Shown: positions 55,894 to 64,000 of the stretch, piece after piece
Layout of the letters: each line of letters begins with the position of its first letter
Numbering within the stretch: position 1 is the stretch's first letter
Origin: Morella rubra
Taxonomy: Eukaryota > Streptophyta > Magnoliopsida > Fagales > Myricaceae
Assembly (NCBI GenBank): GCA_003952965.2
Contig: CM025849.1
Location: 24,127,849 to 24,191,848, forward strand
Length of the DNA stretch: 64,000 nt
Direction of reading: 5' to 3'
The notes under the pieces: generated by a model
Told to the model about the DNA's origin: nothing
What the model saw: the letters and a program-made list of their open reading frames with translations, nothing else
Databases searched by the model: none
Translations under genes and position numbers: made by a program

Positions 55894-58061
55894 TTCGACC
55901 CACTGCAAATGACTTGACGATTCATAGATGAATATTGAATCACATGGTTTGCAATATTGTTTTGCCAAGGACTGGCAAATTTGAGTACATCACCTTGCTT
56001 GAATTATTTTTTATGTACTGTCTCATCACCCGTACCCATATGAATCTTGGGCATTTAATGGTTTATCATATGGAAGCTGCCACTGAAAGGAACTTGAAGT
56101 AAACAGGTAAACATAACATATAGAAGGATGTCATTTTAATAAAGCTCCATGATTTCATACATTGAGGTTGAATATGAACACTGGGACGAAGGTTAGAGAA
56201 AACAAAGATTTACAAGAGTAAATAAACACAAAAAACATCCTTAGGTTGATAGGTTTTCAATAGAAAATAAGAGATGGTGATGGGTGGAGAAAAAATGTAT
56301 ATGACAACAAATCGAAGGACGAAATGAACGGGCTTCTGATCTGAGAAAGAGTGAAGAATGAGAAAGAGGAAGAACTGCGCAACTCCCAGGGAATGAACGA
56401 GACAGATATAGGCAAGAATCATATATATTTCTATTTTCCCTATCCATGATTTGATTGATCTACAGGAGGGGATAGCTGGTCAGTTTCATAGTGCATAGGG
56501 TTACAAATTCCATTGAAGCTTCCATGGATGAGATAAAGGAAGAATAGAAGAGATTGGGTAAGACTTTAGATGCTTAATAGTCACAAAAAGATACTGAAAA
56601 AGACGTGGATTTGACCGTAAAATTAAAAAGACAACAAGCTCTCACATGCTCATCTGAGTGCTTTGGTATCTGGATAAGGATCTGCGAGTTATCAATCACA
56701 TGGTCCACACGACACATCATCCAGTGGAAAACAGTCATACATGTGATTAAAGTATGTTAATGATTAAGCCACTCTGTTGAGCTTCAGACATTTTGTGCAA
56801 AATCACGCTGGGATGTTGTTCAGCGCAGAGAAGTAAATGGATTTGATTGTAATATTCGTCTCCCAATATGTAAGAAGTGGACGTTATTGGTTCTCCAAAA
56901 TTGGATGGAATGGCTGGAAAGAAATTTGAGATCGAGCATACCTCTCTCTAATCAGAAGATCTAAAAGCATTCTCCATCTTTCCCAGATCACACATCATTA
57001 GTACTACCTTGTGATCCAAAGGGGGATAGTTTAGTGTAAAAATCGGCTGACTATTCTAGCCATATTTACTCAACGGCATTCTCCAATCTCTATGTACTTA
57101 TCTTGATATTGGTACCTCTATATGCCTCGTCAATTATGTTCCATTGGCCTAACATTGATTCAGACGATACATTCATAATAGAATAAATCTCTAGTATATT
57201 TATGCTTCACTGGGACTACTTGATTTTGTTTTCTGTGTGATAACATAAAAAACCAATCATTGGTATCAATATAGAACTTTGAGATGCTTATCTTTTGCAT
57301 TCATATGTGAAAATTTGATATTTGCTTTTAACAGGTAATCATAATATAATAAATACTAATCAAAAATAACAAAATTGAAGTTTGATGTTTCTGACTTGAG
57401 TATAAAAAATTGGAGATTTGGGGAAGAGTAATTGAAGAAAGGATTTAAGAAGTCGCTCTTTCTCTGTTTTTTCAAAATTTTATGGGAACATCATAGCATT
57501 ATACAAGGAAACTATTAAAATTTATATAGAAAATCTCGGAAGTAATTTTTGCCTAACAAATTGTTATAAGAAAAAATCCTAGCTAAATATAATCTTGAGA
57601 AGGGCAAGCTTTTCCTTTTATAGCAAATTATTTTGTCTCTCTCAAATGGTCATTTTAGATCATCATCAAAAAAGGGAGGAGATTGGTATTGCCACAGGTT
57701 TTTTGAAAATAAAAACTAATTATTGCAATTTTGATGATAAAAACAACAGTAATATTCTAAGCCAAACAAATAATAAAAAATTGGAAGTATTGTAATTTAT
57801 TCATTATATTAGCAGATACCACTTTTCTTAACCTGAATTACTCTCCAAAGGATTGAGTTTTCTCTCTCTAAAATATTTCTAAGTAGACTTGAACACCATT
57901 ACACAAGTTGATAAAATCAAATTTTCCCTTCTAAGTGTTTAAAAAGAGTTTTGGAATGGTTTGGAAGCTTTAAGTTGCTGATTTTCTAGACTATAAGTGT
58001 GACAGTACATTGAATCATAGTGGTTGAACTTGCATTAACGGAGCTATTTTAGACAAGACAG
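55894..58061. other. Internal non-coding DNA of the inserted element
   Basis: No gene recognised on either strand. Frames at 56210-56447 and 57595-57795 have no domain features. Confidence 0.4.
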
Positions 58062-58966
58062 TGTTGGAAACATTTGCCATTGATCGGAGGTAACTCTAGT
58101 TTATTTTTTGATGTGTTAACACATGCTAACCATGTGTCAGCACATGCCACAGGTTTTATGAAAATTTTGAATATTTTTCAGAACCTTTAAATCACTTTCA
58201 AATGACGTGAGTGCCTCTTCAACGGTCCTTCTTGCTAGCTTTGATGACCGTTGAAGTCAAGAAGATTTAAATACTAGAAGAAAAAGAGAAGAGAAGCATT
58301 GTACGCATAGACTTTACAATTATTCTATGACCTAACTTCTAGAGAGAGAAAGTTCTTTGAAGAAGAGGGAAGACTGCACCTATCAAGAAAGCTTATGCTC
58401 CTACTTTCCAAATTTTAGGTTTCATTCAAGAATCTTTTCTTCTTGCATTTTATTGAGCTTTTCATTTGCTGATTTGGTTTAGAGAGCCATTCCACACTTT
58501 GTGCTTTCCACTTACTGATTTGATTTAGAGAGTCTTTTTTTATAATTCCTTTGTACCCGTCTTTTGTAAATCATTTGAGTGTTGGGTAAACACTGGTTCC
58601 TACTCGTGTGGGTAGAAGAATTCCCTTAGATTTTGGGATTTGTGAAGTGAGTTGAGCGTGAGCTCCAAAAATGCTTTGTTAAAGGTTCCTTAGACCCGGA
58701 AGCTAAGGATGTATTATGCTATTTGAAGAATAGTGAAAGAAGCCCAAGGAAGTAAATAGCCTTGGGGGTGGAAGTAGGCAAGTGTTGACCAAACCACCTA
58801 AAAATACTGGTGTCATCTTTCTATCCCTTGCTCTCCTTTATTAACTTTCATATCTCTCTTTGTGGTGTTTTATGCTTTACTGTTATATTGCTTAAATTAT
58901 CTTGAAAAAGTTCTGAAATTTATTAAAACCCAATTCACCTCCTCTTGGGTTGTTTTTTAGATTACA
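58062..58966 (+). repeat. LTR of the inserted element
   Basis: Starts TGTTGGAAACATTTGCC and ends AGATTACA. Near its end is CCCAATTCACCTCCTCTTGG, a phrase often found at the 3' end of plant LTRs. A palindromic TGTGTTAACACATG at about 58110 recalls the array at 671-856. The 5-bp flanks do not match each other, as expected if the left side is internal. Confidence 0.55.
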
Positions 58967-59211
58967 CGAAATAGAAGTCTTTTAGAATCAATTCTATTAT
59001 TAGATAATTTTAAACTAAAAACTCTGATGGCAGTCGCTGTAACAGTTGCACCCGTCCCCATCTTAAGGATTAGCTCCCCTTCATGGAGCCTTTTGGTCTC
59101 CTTGAACCCCTGCAATATATTGCAGATGTGAGATGTAGAATCAGAATCCACATACCATGAATTAAATGGACCATCTATTAAATTTAATTCAATTATAAGC
59201 ATATTAGACAT
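58957..59211 (-). pseudogene. Copia protease region
   Basis: Minus-strand codons give NSWYVDSDSTSHICN, where the aspartic protease motif of Copia elements is usually D-S-G/A-A-T/S. Here it is DSDS, so the active-site glycine/alanine position is changed. HEGELILKMGTGATVTATAI follows, the usual continuation. The reading stops at the inserted LTR (58966). Confidence 0.7.
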
Positions 59212-59249
59212 ACCTTCAGAAGTTTTGCCCTTTTTAAGAGAAGCTAATT

Positions 59250-59939
59250 AAACTCGGTAGTTTCTCTTCTAGTGACCGGGCTTGCTGCAATGGAAACAAT
59301 TTTCTTTGCCTTTGTTCTTGTCACCTCCTTTGTTTCTTTGTTCACCTTGAACATTCTTAGCTGCCTGTTACCCCTTATTATTTTTCTTGAATTTCTTAAA
59401 CTTGGGTTTCGGTTTCATAGAGGCATTAGATTTTTCTGTGACCATCACAGTAGGTTTATCCTTCTTGATGAGACCCTGAGCTGGCTGCAATATATTGACT
59501 AGCTCTGACGATGTCACACTCATCTTGTTCATGTTGTAATTAAGGACAAACTGATTGAAAGAATCAGGCAGAGATGAAAAATGGCATCAACTTTTGTGTC
59601 ACATCCATCTCAGCTCCCAAAAAGTCCAGTTCGTTGATGAAAGAAATCATCTTCAAGACATGATCCCAAACTAGGCTCCCTTCCACCATTTTGGTGGACA
59701 TCAGATTCTTCATAGCAGTCTGCTTAGCAGATTTGCTCTGCTCTCCAAACATCTCTTGGAGATGCAAAAAGCGCTGTAGCTGTAGCTATGCCCTCACAAT
59801 CTTTCTGGAAAACTTTTGAGAATGAGGCCATAATATAACACTTTGCCATAATATCATCATTATGCCACTTGTTAAAGACTCTTCTTTTCTTCTCAGTGAC
59901 ATTGTCTAGGGCAAGCTCAGGTGACTCAGAGGTATACAT
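59250..59939 (-). pseudogene. Copia Gag region with zinc knuckle
   Basis: From 59939 the minus strand reads MYTSESPELALDNVTEKKRR, VFNKWHNDDIMAKCYIMASF, then from 59767 MHLQEMFGEQSKSAKQTAMK, with MVEGSLVWDHVLKMISFINE, typical of UBN2-type Copia Gag. Near 59290-59262 a CCHC knuckle is visible as CFHCSKPGH, followed by a stop codon where the family usually has tryptophan. The last cysteine of the knuckle is missing. Confidence 0.7.
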
Positions 59940-61760
59940 AAACCGATCTTATCGGCTGAGAGAAATCATAAGATTTCTCTTCCAATTAACATAATTCGGT
60001 CCTGTCAACCGATTGTCATCCAGAATCCTAGCAAAGGATTAAAAGTCATTTTGAATATGCAAAATAATTCACACATATATTTCCATTAGATTCAGGTTTT
60101 TGAAAAACAATGGTACATCCATTCGAATAATAAACAGATACATCAAATATATCACAACAATGATAAATATAAATTTATATTCATGACATCCTAAATGGGT
60201 ATCGAGAACCTCTACCTTACATGCAACAACAATTCCATTTTAAATCATTGTACATACTTGTAAAGGCGAATAGCTACTATTCATCAAAATTTACATCATA
60301 TGCAAAATATTTTAAAATATTTGTGATTCTCGATTTCTTTTGGCCTACCTAAATAAACACATCTTATACTATTTTAGTAATTGCGTTTACTTGTTTGTGC
60401 ATTCCATTATCTAAGTGTGTTCCAAATTCTTGTGAGTTTATGTCACTATTTTAGTAGACACTCCCACTAAGATGTAGACACTTATCTTCCCAAGAAATAA
60501 ATAAGAAAATTTTACAAAATTAAAACCAGTCTTATCCATTTTGGGTTCAACCAATTTTAATCAAGTAAAAAACTCATATTTATTGATAATAGAGACCAAA
60601 GGAAAAATTAAAATAATTATACTAGCAACACAAAATTAGGAAGATAACAATTCCAATTTCTATTATTTTGCTTTATATTAATCAGTCAAGTCAATCATAT
60701 GAAACTAATGATAAAACCCTGTAAACGGAGCCAGACAAGTAAATAAACGCGGTCAGATAAACACCTTACAAAGAACAGAGGTCAATACAGGAAATTTAGG
60801 ACCTTTGTATATGGATAATCAACAATTTCCAATAATCGTCGATAATCGAGTGAGTATCAGAATCAGTCACAATTTATCTTTAAACAAATAAACGTCCAGA
60901 ATGCTAAAAGATAAAATGTTGAAGAAATAAAATGATGAATAAATATGTCAGCATATGTGACAATTGAAAATCATCGCGACAAGCTAATATAAAGATCAGA
61001 GACTTAACTATAAAAGGAGTTTTCGCATGTGAAAAAATAACTACGTCCAAGCTAAGACCTGTACGCGTTGAATAGATGAATTATCCTAGAATCCCATAAA
61101 CGGTCGATTAAGTGCTTACCACATTGGGGAAAATTTATAGACTTAGCGAACAATTATAATATAGTACGGATGGATTTAGTATATAGGAAGCTTCATCGAA
61201 TGGTATAATTTAAATTAGACGTTGAACACTTGGATTGGGAAGCAGTGTGATCTAACCATGGTGGAAGATCGAACCTAATTTAACAACATTAGGAACTCAT
61301 TCTTGACACTTAAAAGAGACCGGACCTATAGAAATACCACTTATTAATCTATCTCATCAAAACTTTTCATCTATAACGGTTAGAGATCGTAAACATTCAA
61401 GGTAACACCTTCATTCGTAAGAGTCTTGGTTTTCAATTTCATGCACATTTTCAATTGAATAATTTTGATTATTTATTGCGTATCTTGGGTGTTCATAATT
61501 ATCGGGTAGATAGTTGGTATTTTTTGTTGTTGAATCGCGATAGAAAACAGATGGTCTAATGTCGTTCGAAAACGTTAAATCATCAGAGCATTAACTAAAC
61601 TTTTTGTCGGAGGTATTCTAAAGTTTCAAGAAATCATTCTATAAAAATAATAACGTAGTGTTTGAATGAAGTGCGTAAAAGGACTGGGTTTGATAGCTTA
61701 TGTTAGAAAAAGTTTTCGCTAGGATTACAATGGATATAGAGGAAGACGTATACTTAATGT
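59940..61760. other. AT-rich DNA right of the Copia element
   Basis: The element's leader or 5' LTR should lie here, but no copy of the 51391-51949 LTR was found. No gene recognised. Confidence 0.4.
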
Positions 61761-61764
61761 AACC

Positions 61765-61995
61765 AAAAACCACCAACAAAAAAAAAAAACAAAAAAATCA
61801 AAAACAAAAACAAAAAAAAACAAAAAAAAAACAAAAATTTTTTTTTTTTTTTTTTTTTTAAAAAAATAAAAAAAAAAACAACCAAAAAACAAAAAAAAAA
61901 AAAAAAAAAGAAAAAAAAGACCAAAAACCAAAACAAAAAACAAAAAAAAAACAAAAAAAAAAAAACAACAAAAAAAAAAAACACAAACAAAACAG
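61765..61995. repeat. Low-complexity poly-A tract with internal poly-T, possible artefact
   Basis: Almost only A with scattered C, interrupted at about 61839 by a run of some 20 T. The poly-F frames on the minus strand are not proteins. An A-run directly facing a T-run suggests a chimeric or foldback read, or a collapsed repeat. Confidence 0.8.
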
Positions 61996-64000
61996 GGGGA
62001 GGGAGAGGACCAGATAGAAAAGCTTGGTCGTGGATGCATTTTCACGAAGTTGAAGGGGAGTATATTCGAGAAGAAGGATAGTGAGAAGAAGACGACATTC
62101 GTTGTGAATAGGAGCTCATGCAGAATTGATTGGTCTAAGTTGAAACAAAATTTGTTAATGGATTAGGGCGTCTAAGGAGGAGATGATATTATGCAAGGGA
62201 ATGTTCTGCTGTGGGAAAATTATCATGTTTGTATAGTAATGTCCATCCATTTGATACGCTTCAAGACACTACATCAACACTTGTAGATTAATAACAGAAG
62301 GAGGCATTTCTCGGATATGTCGTAGAACGCCTTGGAAAGATATGGGCGAGCCATATCATGATTGGAGTAGCTTTCATGTTTATGTCTTATAATGTTATTA
62401 AAAATTAAACCTTTATAAACTTAGAAGGATCTTTTAGATTGTAACTAAGATATTATAGATTAGTGTTCTATAATAACATTCGGCATTTTAAATTATGTTT
62501 GATATTCCATATTAATTATGTTTTTTCATTAGTTTAAATTTATTACAATTTAAACGGACGATTAGTAAAATTAAAAGAGTTACTAGTACGAGTGCTATGT
62601 TAACGGAAAAACGTAATAAGCAATATACAATTAAATAGGTGATTAGAAATGAAATTAGTGCTAATAATGATTTTTTTAAAACAGTTGATTAGTTATAATT
62701 AATATCTTGTGATTAGTGAAATGATTTAAATAAATTAAATTTACTGAAGTATTTAACCGTGTGAAATGAAAAAGTAAAAAAAAATGTGGCACACATCACG
62801 TATACAAAATAGTGTCCACAAGTGTATGAGTGTAATGTCTGGATTGTATTTTGTAACCGTGCATGGCTTACACTTTTTTACGATTTACACGGTTGATAAA
62901 CAAAAGTTTCCGTTCGAACATTATTTTAAGTTGGCATGGCATGACCTATCCGGCAAACGTTGCTATACACGCGTGAAGAAGAGCCAGAAAGCGTCTGGAC
63001 GTAAACAATACGGCCAGACGTAGTTTTTTTTGAACGGTTTTTAAACTGTTTAAATTTTGGTATTTAATGCGGAGGACTCTCATTGGGCCACGTGTGCTAA
63101 AAACCGTCCGGAATGTATGGTTAACCATCCAGGAACGGGTTCGACGGATATTATGAAAAATGCGAACAGTTACATTTTCATATAACAAAAAATTTATAAT
63201 CTAAACTTCTCAACCTCAGTTGTTTCTTTGTCAAATCAAGGCATAAACTCTTCCGTTGACATTCTAATCAACATCAGGTATGTTTTGTTGATTTTTAACA
63301 TGATTTTTGCTTCAAAAATTTCATTTGTTTACAGTTTTACTTATAGGATTTCAATTCTATTTTTTGGTATAGTACATTGGTGTTTTTTTTGATTTTTATG
63401 TGAAATGGATCTGTGTTAAGTGTTATTTCTGTTAAGTGTATTTGGTTGTGATTTGGTGGTGTTTTGGTAGTGTGTGGGAGGTTTTGAGACGTTGTCATGG
63501 CTGAGTTAACTCCGACGTCTCAATAACTCGAGATTATTATTCGTTGAAGTCTTAATAAAAAACCCACGTTTAGTTTGTGTCCGGATGCTACATGAAACAC
63601 GTCCGGACTGTGTTATGTTAAAAGTTATAAAGTTTTACTATTTGTGTTTAGTTCGAACCAAAAGCTAACCAATAAAAGTGTTCTGGACGCAAAGGGATTT
63701 AATTCCAGAATCTGAAATGTGTTCATTTATTCTTATATCCGTAGGCTCGTGAATTGAGAAGCTTTCATTAAGGTATATAATTCGTTTTTTTTACTGCTTT
63801 AAGTTCGGAACGACTTTAATTATAGGTAACACTAATTATTCTATCGAAGCCTTATACGAGCTTCGGTTTGAGGATAGACGATAGGATAGTGGCAGCAGCA
63901 GGTTGGCTTCCCTTATTAGAGGACCGGGTATGTGTCGAAGAACCTGGTGCGAGAGTTCTATGCTTCTATACTTGGGCGAGGGACCTCGAGAGAAGCCTAG
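61996..64000. other. AT-rich end of the window, probable transposon remnants
   Basis: No gene recognised. At 63050-63130 phrases such as CATTGGGCCACGTG and AACCGTCCGGA recall 18050-18110 in the CACTA-like region, so part of this may be the same repeat class. The frames at 62784-63023 and 62946-63188 overlap on opposite strands and have no family features. Confidence 0.35.

Larger units (their letters stand above)
55391..58966 (+). mobile_element. LTR element inserted into the Copia element
   Basis: It splits the minus-strand Copia reading between protease (58957) and pre-integrase (55390). Its right end is an LTR (58062-58966), and its left part carries a coding remnant (55486-55893) on the plus strand. 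The left boundary is uncertain, and no matching left LTR was found, so the element is incomplete. The order implies the Copia copy is older. Confidence 0.5.
51391..59939 (-). mobile_element. Decayed Copia-type retrotransposon, split by another element
   Basis: Read on the minus strand, the order is gag (59939-59250), protease (59211-58960), a nested insertion (about 58966-55391), the integrase region (55390-54400), reverse transcriptase (54116-53640), RNase H (53363-53000) and the 3' LTR (51949-51391). Gag-protease-integrase-RT-RNase H is the Copia order. All parts carry stops or frameshifts. The 5' LTR was not found to the right of gag, so the element is truncated or rearranged there. Confidence 0.8.

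Noticed and set aside
61725-62045. Phenylalanine-rich membrane-protein-like frame
   Set aside because: It is the complement of a poly-A tract with no real codon structure.

Overview
The window is nuclear DNA of a flowering plant, most likely a woody eudicot. The evidence is spliced genes with GT/AG introns, chloroplast-targeted and ACD6-like gene families, and dense hAT, Tourist/Harbinger, CACTA, Copia and Gypsy remains in AT-rich sequence. The species cannot be fixed from the sequence alone. No tRNA, rRNA, CRISPR array or bacterial operon was seen. Only two genes look fully intact, the two copies of a small chloroplast gene (CRR42/DUF3148 family). Most of the rest is pseudogene and transposon.

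Layout. 1-930 is an LTR-type repeat with eight copies of ATGTGTCGACAC-like palindromes. 1584-8317 is a broken ASPM-like (IQ-motif) gene, split by a foldback element with ~350-bp terminal inverted repeats (2313-7689) that itself holds a probable 3.1-kb solo LTR (3580-6689). 8398-8617 resembles the N-terminal part of the same kind of gene. 8618-9467 is CRR42 copy 1, frameshifted. Its downstream neighbour (13917-14444) is separated from it by a 4.4-kb LTR element (9499-13853). 14714-16946 and 38372-40460 are two hAT elements of one family. 16955-22110 holds Gypsy and CACTA relics.

22180-36300 is a large imperfect inverted repeat. Its arms (22180-26875 and 27980-36300) each carry, in mirror order, a fragment of the CRR42 neighbour, an intact CRR42 gene with its upstream module, a CACTA end, and a decayed multi-exon gene of unknown identity. 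The ~1.1-kb spacer has a different composition. The right arm has gained ~3.4 kb of extra DNA, including two Tourist-like MITEs. CRR42 upstream modules without the gene occur again at 41252-41490 and 51065-51390, so this locus has been copied at least five times here.

42095-50023 is a decayed ankyrin/PGG (ACD6/ITN1-like) gene. Upstream of it, on the same strand, lie three tandem copies of a UBN2/DUF4219 (Gag-like) module. One ankyrin exon is interrupted by an 812-bp hAT-type MITE with a perfect 8-bp target duplication. 51391-59939 is a decayed Copia retrotransposon on the minus strand, split by a second LTR element (about 55391-58966). The last 4 kb is AT-rich and holds a suspicious poly-A/poly-T tract.
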